Assembly (NCBI RefSeq): GCF_014334015.1
Contig: NZ_CP060488.1
Location: forward strand, 2,190,501-2,254,500
DNA: 64,000 nucleotides
Reading direction: 5' to 3'
Source of the DNA: Bacteroides sp. M10
GTDB taxonomy: Bacteria > Bacteroidota > Bacteroidia > Bacteroidales > Bacteroidaceae
A program made the position numbers and the translations under genes. Position 1 is the first letter of the stretch, and the number at the start of each line of letters is the position of its first letter. The notes beneath the pieces are model-generated. The model was not told where the DNA came from. It saw nothing but the letters and a program-made list of their open reading frames with translations, and did not search any database. Shown in pieces: positions 19,258 through 27,751 of this stretch.

Positions 19258-20346
19258 ATGAAACGTATTGTTTTTTTAGATTATGTCCGTGTGTTTGCAT
19301 GCTTTCTCGTAATGGTTGTTCATGCCAGTGAGAATTTCTACGGTGCTCCCGGATCCACTGATATGGCAGGACCGCAGTCTTTTTTGGCTAATGAAGCAGA
19401 CCGTTTATGGGTAGCTGTTTACGACGGTTTCTCGCGTATGGCAGTGCCGCTGTTTATGATAGTCTCCGCCTTCCTGCTTGCACCGATGAAAGAGGAACAG
19501 ACGATGTGGCAATTCTATCGCCAGCGCTGTCTTCGCATCCTTCCACCGTTTTTCATATTCATGCTACTGTACAGCACTCTACCTATGTTGTGGGGACAGA
19601 TAGACGGAGAAACATCTATGAAGGACTTGTCGCGGATATTCCTGAATTTTCCGACGCTAGCCGGACACTTGTGGTTTATGTATCCTCTGATAAGCCTTTA
19701 TTTGTTTATCCCAATTATATCCCCATGGTTGAGAAAAGCCACGGCTAAAGAAGAGCGTTTCTTTATAGGACTGTTTGTGTTGTCAACCTGTATGCCTTAT
19801 CTCAATCGTTGGTGCGGTGAAGTGTGGGGACAATGTTTCTGGAATGAATACCACATGTTGTGGTACTTCTCCGGTTATCTGGGCTATCTTGTTCTGGCAC
19901 ATTACATTCGTGTACACCTTACCTGGAATCGTTCCAAACGTTTCATTATAGGAACCATTTTAATGGTGATCGGTGCTGTATGGACTATTTATTCATTCTA
20001 TGTGCAGGCTATACCCGGCGAACTCCATTCCACACCTGTAATAGAAATAGGATGGGCTTTCTGTACCATCAACTGTGTGCTTCTCACAACGGGTACATTC
20101 CTTATGTTTACATGTATCAAACGTCCGCAAGCTCCCAAGTTGGTGACGGAAACATCGAAACTTAGTTATGGTATGTATCTTATGCACATATTCTGGCTCG
20201 GACTGTGGGTGACTGTGTTCAAAGATACATTGGCGCTTCCCACTGTTGCCGCTATACCCTGTATCGCAGTGGTTACGTTTATCTGTTGTTTTGTAACAAC
20301 TAAGATCATTTCGTTTATACCGGGCAGTAAATGGATAGTAGGATAA
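19258..20346 (+). CDS. Acyltransferase 3 family membrane protein
   Basis: An integral membrane O-acyltransferase of the WecH/OafA type, with about ten transmembrane segments in 362 residues. The N-terminal signature FLDYVRVFACFLVMVVHASE carries the conserved Arg and His. Such proteins transfer acetyl or similar groups to extracytoplasmic sugars. The gene follows GH127 by 25 nt and ends at a convergent terminator, so it is the last gene of the carbohydrate block. Whether it modifies a cell-surface glycan or belongs functionally to the degradation genes is unclear. Confidence 0.85.
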   Translation: MKRIVFLDYVRVFACFLVMVVHASENFYGAPGSTDMAGPQSFLANEADRLWVAVYDGFSRMAVPLFMIVSAFLLAPMKEEQTMWQFYRQRCLRILPPFFIFMLLYSTLPMLWGQIDGETSMKDLSRIFLNFPTLAGHLWFMYPLISLYLFIPIISPWLRKATAKEERFFIGLFVLSTCMPYLNRWCGEVWGQCFWNEYHMLWYFSGYLGYLVLAHYIRVHLTWNRSKRFIIGTILMVIGAVWTIYSFYVQAIPGELHSTPVIEIGWAFCTINCVLLTTGTFLMFTCIKRPQAPKLVTETSKLSYGMYLMHIFWLGLWVTVFKDTLALPTVAAIPCIAVVTFICCFVTTKIISFIPGSKWIVG

Positions 20347-20360
20347 ATATCCGGAAACAA

Positions 20361-20413
20361 TAAGATTTTGAATAGATAATCAAGTTTTTCCTGATTTTCT
20401 ATTCAAAATCTTA
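20361..20413. terminator. Bidirectional terminator hairpin
   Basis: A perfect 15-bp stem, TAAGATTTTGAATAG (20361-20375) with CTATTCAAAATCTTA (20399-20413), sits between the convergent acyltransferase and VirE genes, 14 nt after the acyltransferase stop. Confidence 0.7.
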
Positions 20414-20452
20414 CTGTTTATAGCTTATTTCCCTCTTAATGTCCTCTTTCTC

Positions 20453-20471
20453 TTTTCACCTTTTTCACTCC
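20453..20471. repeat. GTGAAAA-type short repeats near VirE 3' end
   Basis: TTTTCACC followed at once by TTTTTCACTCC (reverse complement GGAGTGAAAAAGGTGAAAA); a further GGGTGAACCC lies at 20503-20512. These resemble the GGTGAAAGCG units at 22883-22939 on the other side of the VirE-HU pair. Confidence 0.35.
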
Positions 20472-20529
20472 TATTATAAACCATTATTCCCCAGCCTCTT
20501 ACGGGTGAACCCTTCCTCTGTTTGGAGCT

Positions 20530-21873
20530 TTATGCCGCTTTCATCGGTTTCACCAAATACACGTTCCCATATTTGGTATGTTTGCGGGTGACACCTGCCG
20601 CAAGCAAAACTTGCGCGAACGTAGCCGGATTACTTCCACGCATGGCAGCGGGGTTATACATCTTCAGTCTCCTGAATATGTCCGAAGCCGAGAGCCGTTC
20701 GCTTCCCTCTTCATCATCTTTAGCTATCCGGAAACAGGCATGAAAGACTTCCTCTGCCGGACACGGATGATAAAAAGCAGCATTGTGGCGTTGCAGTTCC
20801 CGTTCCTCTTCTTTTGTGAACCAGTAGCGGATGCCGGAGAGCAGTTCAGCTTTCAGTTGGGCATAGATCTGATCGTGCATGATACCTTCGCAATCGATCA
20901 GATGTTCTGCTTCAATGCAGATGAATCGCCGGCTACCGGTGGGATCGGTGAGCAAGTCAAAACGGTTGCTTGTACCGATGAAAGAAGCGATGCGCGGCAA
21001 GTTGCGGAAATTCTTTTGATAAGCTTTGCAGATATTCAGGTTTGCCATTTGCATCAAATTCTTCAATAATGGCATTTGCTGCGTTCCGTATTTGTCAAAT
21101 TCATCCATGTTCAGAAGTCCCATTTCGGCAAGTAACCTTTCGGGTTTTCCTTGTGCAGACAGTTTCAGGTTGTCCATGTAATAACGTGACAGTGCCGGTG
21201 GCATCAGTGCCTTGCAAAATGTGGATTTTTGTCGTCCCTGCTCGCTGCTGACAAGTATGGGGGCTACGCTGTTGGCATGTATTCCCGTCATGCCTAACCA
21301 TTGGGCGGTGAGTCCCAGCATCCAGGTATGGAAGCTTTTTATCCAGAGCTGATTGTCAGAGACACGCTGCGCCAAAGCTTCCAGTCTGTCTGTCCCATCC
21401 CAGCCGGGCAGTTCCTCCATGTAAAGCCGGAAAGGATGGTATTCAGGAATACAAGTGGAATAAATGTAACGGCTCAAGTCTTTATCCCAGCAGGATATGC
21501 CCTGGTCGTGTGCTTCCATGCAGAAAGTGTTCAGTTCCCGCTTACTTACAGGTTCGAAAGGAACGGCACGCTTGTTGGCAGGACGATATTCCGTTTCTTC
21601 CGTCAATAGGTTGTAACGAAAATCATACTGTTTTTGCAGGAATGTACGTACCTCTTGGGTTAATCGGACCGGTTGTTTTCGTTCTGTCTCTTTCTCCCTT
21701 TCAGTAGGCGGTGCAGCGTCCGGTAGGGGAGCAGTATATATATCTTCATGACATTTTAGCGTTTTCTGTGGCTCTTTGTCTGTTTTCTCAACTGCATCTT
21801 CTTTGTTCTCCTTCATTTGAAACAATTTTAGTTCCTTCAATACCTGTCTCCATATCAATGTTATTGCATTCAT
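20530..21873 (-). CDS. VirE/DUF3874 P-loop ATPase
   Basis: A virulence-associated protein E family member (447 residues), related to phage and plasmid primase-helicase ATPases. The ATPase core shows a Walker A-like SSEQGRQKSTFC, in which the usual GxGKS is degenerate, and a Walker B-like LLNMDEFD; SFIGTSNRFDLL fits sensor 1 and SRRFICIE the arginine region. The C-terminal DUF3874-like part (SASDIFRRLKMYNPAAMRG) probably binds DNA. The first 70 residues are charged and low in complexity; an internal ATG at 21816 is an alternative start. It diverges from an HU-like gene, a pairing common in Bacteroides, usually next to accessory loci. The true role is not known. Confidence 0.8.
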   Translation of the reverse strand: MNAITLIWRQVLKELKLFQMKENKEDAVEKTDKEPQKTLKCHEDIYTAPLPDAAPPTEREKETERKQPVRLTQEVRTFLQKQYDFRYNLLTEETEYRPANKRAVPFEPVSKRELNTFCMEAHDQGISCWDKDLSRYIYSTCIPEYHPFRLYMEELPGWDGTDRLEALAQRVSDNQLWIKSFHTWMLGLTAQWLGMTGIHANSVAPILVSSEQGRQKSTFCKALMPPALSRYYMDNLKLSAQGKPERLLAEMGLLNMDEFDKYGTQQMPLLKNLMQMANLNICKAYQKNFRNLPRIASFIGTSNRFDLLTDPTGSRRFICIEAEHLIDCEGIMHDQIYAQLKAELLSGIRYWFTKEEERELQRHNAAFYHPCPAEEVFHACFRIAKDDEEGSERLSASDIFRRLKMYNPAAMRGSNPATFAQVLLAAGVTRKHTKYGNVYLVKPMKAA

Positions 21874-22040
21874 TATTTTTTCTATTTTTAAGTGATTAAA
21901 ATCGGTTTATTGTTCAGCACTGATACTGCGAATGTACTATAGGATGATACCGGTTTGCAAGTGTTTCTCCGGAAAAAATATAAATTTCTACTTGACTGAA
22001 GAAGGCGGCTTCTTATCGTCCTTTTCTCTATTTTTTATCG

Positions 22041-22147
22041 TATCTTTGACGAAGAGTTATTGTTGATTCACTTTCGTGGTTCAATCAAATGACAAAAGTG
22101 ATCTACTTGGATAACAACTGTGATTTAAATGAACCACGGTAGTGGTT
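22041..22147 (+). promoter_or_regulatory. Promoter and palindromic leader of the HU-like gene
   Basis: The 333-nt gap between the divergent VirE and HU genes holds a -7 box TATCTTTG (22041-22048). Downstream are CGTGGTTC (22075-22082) and its exact reverse complement GAACCACG (22131-22138), and the latter overlaps a small palindrome AACCAC-GGTA-GTGGTT (22132-22147). Three copies of one half-site suggest an operator or RNA structure. No clear -33 box and no clear promoter for VirE were found. Confidence 0.45.
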
Positions 22148-22206
22148 TGATGATAAACTTAAAGTTTTTACATGAAATATATTCACTATCAAAACGTTAA
22201 CTACTA

Positions 22207-22842
22207 ATGGCTATACTTTACGATTGGTATGAGAATCCCGGTGAGTCCGATGATTCGGAAGAGAAAGGTTTGCATCCCCGCATTTTTTTGAATGGTAAGG
22301 TGGGAACGGATAAACTGTGCCGGATGATTCACGGACGCAGTTCGCTTTCTGTAGGTGATGTAAAAAATGCGTTCGAGATGCTTGCCCAAATTTGTGGTGA
22401 AGAACTACGTGAAGGACGCGAGGTACATATCGAGGGGCTAGGCTATTTTGCCCCTATTTTGAGGAGCACGCAAAAGGTGACCCGCAGTACTAAAAACAAA
22501 TGGTCGAAGATGGAACTGAAAACAATCGGTTTCCGTCCGGATGCTCGCCTGCGGGGTGAATTGGTAGGTGTCAAAGCCAGCCGGAGTAAGTATGCGCGCC
22601 ATTCGGAGTCTTTGTCGGAGGTGGAGATAGATATGCGGCTGAAGGAATATTTCGCCGATCATGACGTAATGCTTCGTTATGATTTTCAGGAAGTATGTTG
22701 CATGACACGGACTACGGCGAATCGTCATCTCCGGCGATTGCTGGAAGAAGGTAAATTGAAAAATATCGGCAAACGTATGCAGCCGATTTATGTGGCGGCA
22801 GCGGGTTATTACGGGGTATCTCGTGATGTGCTCCGGCGGTAA
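22207..22842 (+). CDS. HU-like DNA-binding protein with C-terminal extension
   Basis: An HU/IHF-type protein of the HU-HIG class (211 residues). The HU fold spans about residues 20-125: FLNGKVGTDKLCRMIHGRSSLSVGDVKNAF-type N-terminal helices, then GREVHIEGLGYFAPIL and the arm region with RSTQKVTRSTK. The C-terminal 80 residues (FQEVCCMTRTTANRHLRRLLEEGKL) look like a winged-helix segment. Such proteins accompany VirE genes in Bacteroides; they may bind the palindromes around the pair. The function is inferred from fold only. Confidence 0.8.
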   Translation: MAILYDWYENPGESDDSEEKGLHPRIFLNGKVGTDKLCRMIHGRSSLSVGDVKNAFEMLAQICGEELREGREVHIEGLGYFAPILRSTQKVTRSTKNKWSKMELKTIGFRPDARLRGELVGVKASRSKYARHSESLSEVEIDMRLKEYFADHDVMLRYDFQEVCCMTRTTANRHLRRLLEEGKLKNIGKRMQPIYVAAAGYYGVSRDVLRR

Positions 22843-22882
22843 ATGGAAACTTTGAGTAAGCGTCGATTTGAAGTGTGTCGGT

Positions 22883-22939
22883 GAAAGCGGGTGAAAGCGT
22901 GATAGAATGGCTTTTGCATGGTCGCTTTCACCCGCTTTC
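22883..22939. repeat. Perfect 17-bp palindrome of GGTGAAAGCG units
   Basis: GAAAGCGGGTGAAAGCG (22883-22899) is repeated exactly in reverse complement at 22923-22939 with a 23-nt loop. Each arm is itself a tandem of GAAAGCG. No T-tract follows, so it does not look like an ordinary terminator; it may be a binding or replication site linked to VirE/HU. Confidence 0.75.
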
Positions 22940-23110
22940 CTGCTCTGGACAGAGGTTTCGGGAAGAAGGTGGAAGCGGTGAAGGCTGTAATCATTTCGTA
23001 TGATAATATAGGGCTTTTTTGTTTTTCGGTAAAAATATATAGGTCGATTAATGATGTAAATATACTTTTTTCTTATATTTGCGATTCAAGAGCACAAGAT
23101 AAGGAGAATG

Positions 23111-23908
23111 ATGAAACTGTCCGCTTATTCTTTTAAACAATTATTTTCAGGAGGCTTGCTTTGTTGTCTAATTTTGCTGGCTGCCTATTTATTTCAGGTT
23201 TTCTTCCCTGAAATGTATGTTGATGCGTTTTCATCTTCCATACATCTATTGATGTGGTTGACACTCTTTGTGGGGGCTTTACTGTGGACATTTCGTGAGA
23301 AGGGGGCACATGGTATACCTTCCGAAATAACGGACTGGCAGTGTATCGCTGCTTTTCTTTTAATTACAGCAGATCAGATATATGTCGTTATGCCAAAAGA
23401 AATACATCAGGAGGTGGCACCGGCATTGTCTACCTATACAATTCCTACTTTAGTGGTTGCTGGCATATTGATAGCCGGTATAATTAAGTATTCGATTTTA
23501 TTATATCAAAAATTGCAGAATGAACGACAACAATCTATTATTCAATCTCAAAAGTTACAGCAATTGCTAGCTTCTCCTTTATCCATCCAAAGAGGCATTT
23601 CTTTAGTTCGTAAATTGATAGAGAATAAATCTATTGCTCAATTGTCTGCCCAAGATTATCTTTTGTTGGTAGAAGGATGTAGAACGATAGATCCTGATTT
23701 TTTTGGTTGGTTGAAGTCGCAAAGCCTTCAGCTTCCTCCACGAGATATTGTGTTATGCGTATTGATCCGAATGTATAAAACAAAAGAAGAGATTTTGTCA
23801 GTTCTATGTGTAAGCGACGGATCTTATCGTACTATGCGATCACGTGCCCGGAAACGTTTAGGGATTGTAGATAAAGAATTGGAGGCTTTTTTACTGGAGA
23901 TTGATTAA
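23111..23908 (+). CDS. Membrane-anchored LuxR-like HTH regulator
   Basis: About four transmembrane segments in the first 140 residues are followed by a short coiled coil (QKLQNERQQSIIQSQKLQQ) and a cytoplasmic C-terminus. The end (PPRDIVLCVLIRMYKTKEEI, then SDGSYRTMRSRARKRLGI) matches the LuxR/GerE-type HTH seen at the end of Bacteroides regulators such as DUF6377 proteins. I infer a membrane-tethered transcription regulator, sensing unknown. The start is chosen for its spacing from AAGGAG; an ATG three bases upstream is possible. It stands alone on the plus strand, right before the envelope locus, and may regulate it. Confidence 0.65.
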   Translation: MKLSAYSFKQLFSGGLLCCLILLAAYLFQVFFPEMYVDAFSSSIHLLMWLTLFVGALLWTFREKGAHGIPSEITDWQCIAAFLLITADQIYVVMPKEIHQEVAPALSTYTIPTLVVAGILIAGIIKYSILLYQKLQNERQQSIIQSQKLQQLLASPLSIQRGISLVRKLIENKSIAQLSAQDYLLLVEGCRTIDPDFFGWLKSQSLQLPPRDIVLCVLIRMYKTKEEILSVLCVSDGSYRTMRSRARKRLGIVDKELEAFLLEID

Positions 23909-23922
23909 CTCTTCTCTTATCT

Positions 23923-24201
23923 TTATGTGTCTAATATTTCTATTAGTTTGACGAAAGACTTAATTGCTGCAAGCATTCCTGACATCGCTGCACAATAAAA
24001 CCATACTCGTTTATTAGAATATGATTTTTCTGGCATACATTTGATTGCGCCTATTGTTACTATGATCCACGAAAGAAAATCGAAGAAATGGATGAGAAAC
24101 AGCTGAAGAATAGAATCGATGTTGTCTATAAAAAGATCGAGATAACACATGATGATGCAAACAGCACATGTGCTGCAATAAAGTATAATATAGCGAATCA
24201 T
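23923..24201 (-). CDS. Small membrane protein, unknown
   Basis: A 92-residue protein with about three hydrophobic segments (ILYCSTCAVCIIMCYLDLF, FLSWIIVTIGAI, VWFYCAAMSGMLAAI). I recognise no family. It starts 2 nt after the stop of the lipoprotein upstream on the same strand, so the two are translationally linked. Confidence 0.55.
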   Translation of the reverse strand: MIRYIILYCSTCAVCIIMCYLDLFIDNIDSILQLFLIHFFDFLSWIIVTIGAIKCMPEKSYSNKRVWFYCAAMSGMLAAIKSFVKLIEILDT

Positions 24202-24203
24202 TG

Positions 24204-24923
24204 TTATTGATTATTTATACAATTCTCATAGTCTTTATTTGCTATTCTTATATTTGCTTTATATACTGCTGCTTCTTTCAAGTAACATGGTGAGAGAGGA
24301 CCCATGCCCTTACAGTTTGTAGCTATGGCATTATCATACTCCGTTTTTGCTTGTTCGTATGCTGCTTGTCTCAATTCTTCACATTTGCTATTACCATTTC
24401 CTTCTTTGCGTGTTTTTAATATCTTTCTTTTTGCTAGCTCACGACTTTTGGCATATTGCCTGAATAATAACAACCGTTCCTCTTCACTTAATCTTAAAAA
24501 TACTGTATGCTCAAGCAAGCCTTTCTTAGCCTCATCCATTTGCCGGAGTACTTCTTCCAGATTCGCTTTTTTGATGAAATCTTTCATATACTCATCATCA
24601 TTCAGCTTTTCCATGAGTTTGTCGTATTCTTCGTCACTTAGTTTTGAAGTATAGGCACTGAACTTGTCCGCTAATTGCTCACTACATCTTTCAAATTCAT
24701 AAAATTCGTCTGAATTGGCAACGGAATCTATCAATACATTTCCTGTATTCCAAGTTTGAGAGACCAAGTTGCGTGTTTTGGCAATTGAGTTTACTTCTGT
24801 TGTTGTCTCATTCGTACAGTTGTATTCATCGGTGCTACAACTATAAATAAGGAATGTGGTCAATAATATTCCAAACAGTGTAATTACGTATATACTACTC
24901 TGTTTTTTGTTTTCGCTTTTCAT
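24204..24923 (-). CDS. Lipoprotein of unknown function, Cys-containing C-terminus
   Basis: A 239-residue predicted lipoprotein (TTFLIYSCSTDEY lipobox). The middle is highly charged and helical (LSDEEYDKLMEKLNDDEY), the C-terminus has spaced cysteines and ends in DYENCINNQ. A similar ending (YEDCIKGK) is found after the in-frame stop of the gene at 30127, suggesting the two are distant relatives. First gene of a two-gene minus-strand unit. Confidence 0.6.
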   Translation of the reverse strand: MKSENKKQSSIYVITLFGILLTTFLIYSCSTDEYNCTNETTTEVNSIAKTRNLVSQTWNTGNVLIDSVANSDEFYEFERCSEQLADKFSAYTSKLSDEEYDKLMEKLNDDEYMKDFIKKANLEEVLRQMDEAKKGLLEHTVFLRLSEEERLLLFRQYAKSRELAKRKILKTRKEGNGNSKCEELRQAAYEQAKTEYDNAIATNCKGMGPLSPCYLKEAAVYKANIRIANKDYENCINNQ

Positions 24924-25142
24924 GTTTTGTTTATAATTTAAATTAGGAAAAACAAAGAAAGGGATTTTACAGCAATTAGATGGAATGTTTTGTTCAAAAA
25001 ATGAAATAATTTGTTCAAATAGCTGTTTGATGACTATAATAACTCATATATCAATGTTACAATTTAGATATAAAATGACATTTTTAGGGCTCTATATGCC
25101 CGATAAATGCCTATGTGACAGGGATAGGAGTGTAACGCCCCC

Positions 25143-25173
25143 TTGAATAGCATTTGTTATACTCGTATCTTTG
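25143..25173 (+). promoter_or_regulatory. Promoter of the transglutaminase-like gene
   Basis: TTG (25143-25145), 20 nt, then a perfect TATCTTTG (25166-25173). The -7 box overlaps a TTG codon that would otherwise extend the reading frame, so translation most likely starts at the ATG at 25189, giving a very short leader. Confidence 0.6.
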
Positions 25174-25188
25174 TATAAAAATAATATT

Positions 25189-27213
25189 ATGAAAGCAATG
25201 ACAAAGCTGATTCCTATTATTTGCCTTTCCATTATTATAGGAGGCTCTCTTTTTTATTCTTGTTCACAGAAGAAGAAAGAAGAGACTGTTATTGTACTTC
25301 CGTTGGAGACAGCTTTGTCACAGGCTAGAGAAAATCGTGTTGAACTTGAGAAAGTATTACATCGTTATCAATCCAATCCATCGGATAGCTTGAAATATAG
25401 GGCAGCTCGTTTCCTGATAGAGAATATGCCATCTTATACCTATTATAAAGGTAAGCTGTTGGAACAATATCTCACTTTCTTTACTCTCTTGCAAGAAGCG
25501 CGGAGTAAAAAGATATATCCACAAGCGATGATAGATTCTATCAGAAGGATGTATGGACCATTTTCTTTAGATTCTTTGCAATATTATGAAGATATTACTA
25601 CGGTGGATTCTGCTTATTTGTGTAGTAATATCGATTGGGCAATCAAAGTTTGGCAAGAACAGCCTTGGGGGAAGAATGTATCTTTTGCCGATTTTTGCGA
25701 GTATATTCTTCCTTATCGTATTGGTGATGAAACATTAAGCTATTGGCGTGAGGATATTTATCGAAAGTATAATCCTTTACTTGATTCGTTGCGTGCTTCC
25801 ACGGTTCTTGATATAGAAGATCCTCTTGTTGCAGCCCGTTGTTTGTGTGATTCTCTTCGTAAACGTAGCCGATTTTTTACAACTACGGTTCCGCAAGGAC
25901 TTCCTCATGTAGGGCCGGAGATTGCACAAAGCGTTTCGGGCAGTTGTCGTGAACTCTCCGATTATGTTGTTTATGTTTGTCGTGCGTTGGGAATTCCTTG
26001 TGCCATAGATTTTATGCCTCTTCATGGAGGTGGGAATGATGGGCATCAGTGGGTGTCATTCGCAGATAAGTATGGTACGCTTTATTTTCAGGAATTCCCC
26101 GATAAGATAAAAGAAGTCCGTAAGGATAAGATGTGTGAAGCCTCGAAAATAAAGGTTTATCGGAATACGTTCAGTCTTAATCGTGCTATGCAGGCAGAAA
26201 TGCAACGCTTGGATACGACTGTTGTTCCTTTCTTCCGAGATCCGCACATCGTTGATGTGACAGCCGATTACGCAAAGACATACAAAAAGAAACTGGAGAT
26301 TCCTGCATCTATGTTTTATTCGGGAAAGCCTCGTTCGCGTATTGCTTATCTTTGTGGCAGTAGCCGTATGGATTGGGAGCCTGTGGCATGGGCGGAGTTT
26401 GATGGTAAACATCTTGCTTTTAACGATGTCCAGATAGAACCCGTCATGCGGATAGCAACTTACGAACGGGGAAGACTTCGTTACTGGACTGATCCTTTTG
26501 AAATAACTGTTTCCGGTGAATTTCATGTTTTTACTCCGTCAGATAGTGTTCAGGATGTAACGCTGTTTGCTAAATATCCTTTGTGGCAAGATGAGAAGTA
26601 TCAGAAACGTATGATAGGAGGTGTTTTTGAAGGAAGTAATGATCCGGATTTTCGTCAGAAAGAGGTGCTTTTCCTGATAGAAAAGCAACCCGAACGGTTG
26701 CGGACAATGGCGTATTCCCGTTCTTTGACGCCTTGTCGGTATGTTCGCTATATAGGACCGGAAAAGGGGCATTGTAATGTGGCGGAAATAGAGTTTTATG
26801 AAGCGGGTGGACTGTTGCCATTAAGCGGTAGAGTTATAGGCACTCCCGGTTGCTATCAACAGGATGGCTCGCACGAATATACAAATGCGTTCGACGGTAA
26901 TACTGAAACGTCTTTTGATTACACGGAACCCTATGGCGGCTGGACTGGGCTAGACTTAGGCACGCCCAAGGTGATAGATAAGATAATTTATACGCCTGCT
27001 AACCGGGATAATTATGTTCGTTCGTTGGATGACTATGAATTGTCTTATTGTACAAAGAGAGGGTGGAGGACGTTAGGACAGCAAACGGCGATGTTGGATT
27101 CGCTGGTTTACAAGAGGGTTCCTAAAGGGGCGTTGCTGTTGTTGCAGAATCATACACGAGGGAATCAGGAACGGATTTTTGTGTATGAGGATAGAAAGCA
27201 GGTGTGGAAGTAG
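25189..27213 (+). CDS. Transglutaminase-like lipoprotein with discoidin-like C-terminus
   Basis: A 674-residue lipoprotein (GGSLFYSCSQKKK). The central region has a papain/transglutaminase-like core: Cys253 in SGSCRELSDYVVYVCRALG and His286 in NDGHQWVSF, followed by an acidic residue in the next strand (FQEFPD). Such domains act as proteases, amidases or cross-linkers. The C-terminal 150 residues (ALDG-like AFDGNTETSFDY, GWTGLDLGTPKVIDKIIYTP) resemble an F5/8 type C (discoidin) binding domain. It begins the plus-strand run of the envelope locus. A decayed copy of its 3' end is found at 29930-30077. Confidence 0.8.
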   Translation: MKAMTKLIPIICLSIIIGGSLFYSCSQKKKEETVIVLPLETALSQARENRVELEKVLHRYQSNPSDSLKYRAARFLIENMPSYTYYKGKLLEQYLTFFTLLQEARSKKIYPQAMIDSIRRMYGPFSLDSLQYYEDITTVDSAYLCSNIDWAIKVWQEQPWGKNVSFADFCEYILPYRIGDETLSYWREDIYRKYNPLLDSLRASTVLDIEDPLVAARCLCDSLRKRSRFFTTTVPQGLPHVGPEIAQSVSGSCRELSDYVVYVCRALGIPCAIDFMPLHGGGNDGHQWVSFADKYGTLYFQEFPDKIKEVRKDKMCEASKIKVYRNTFSLNRAMQAEMQRLDTTVVPFFRDPHIVDVTADYAKTYKKKLEIPASMFYSGKPRSRIAYLCGSSRMDWEPVAWAEFDGKHLAFNDVQIEPVMRIATYERGRLRYWTDPFEITVSGEFHVFTPSDSVQDVTLFAKYPLWQDEKYQKRMIGGVFEGSNDPDFRQKEVLFLIEKQPERLRTMAYSRSLTPCRYVRYIGPEKGHCNVAEIEFYEAGGLLPLSGRVIGTPGCYQQDGSHEYTNAFDGNTETSFDYTEPYGGWTGLDLGTPKVIDKIIYTPANRDNYVRSLDDYELSYCTKRGWRTLGQQTAMLDSLVYKRVPKGALLLLQNHTRGNQERIFVYEDRKQVWK

Positions 27214-27312
27214 TAAGTTGCTTTGCATATTTATTAATTTTAAAAGTACATTATTATGAGAGAACGATTGGTTAAGAGAAATGTAAAACATAAAAGATTG
27301 AGGCCGATTTAT

Positions 27313-27666
27313 ATGAAGAATTTTATTCAATGGTTTATTGGTGTATTCGTATTAATGGCATTTTTCATTGGCTGTCAAGCAACAAATGATGAAACAGGGA
27401 AAATTACTATCTCAGCGGAAGAAAGTAAGCTTAATCTACAGGCACCAAATGGAGAATATCTTGCAGGTGGTGATCTCGTTCAGTTGAAAAAAAAATTAGC
27501 TCCGTGTATTGGTACGCTAGAGAAGGATAGTGTAGTCTACGATTTTGAAATTTTGAGTATTCAATATGATTCTTTGCATTATGGTTTCATTGCAGATATT
27601 GAATTTGTAACGAAAAGTGGTTATCACAATCATCTCATTATGGAGCATGATGGGAAAGAGGAATAG
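27313..27666 (+). CDS. Small lipoprotein, APNG family copy 1
   Basis: A 117-residue lipoprotein (LMAFFIGCQATN). It shares with the proteins at 28851 and 29413 the pattern LNLQAPNGEYLAGG, LKKKLAP, FEILSIQYDSLHYGF and IEFVTKSGYHN. It ends right after this module and lacks the GGG/Cys-rich tail of the other two, so it may be a truncated member. An upstream in-frame ATG at 27256 would hide the signal peptide. I do not know the family. Confidence 0.6.
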   Translation: MKNFIQWFIGVFVLMAFFIGCQATNDETGKITISAEESKLNLQAPNGEYLAGGDLVQLKKKLAPCIGTLEKDSVVYDFEILSIQYDSLHYGFIADIEFVTKSGYHNHLIMEHDGKEE

Positions 27667-27751
27667 TTGAGTAATACGGATGATTAAGATGTAGGATATT
27701 ATGATAGTTCCAATAATAAGATTGCTGTTCACTTTGTTTTATAGAATGATT

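Noticed and set aside
25171..25188. TTG start for the transglutaminase-like gene.
   Set aside because: The TTG is part of the -7 box TATCTTTG, and the signal peptide begins at the ATG at 25189.
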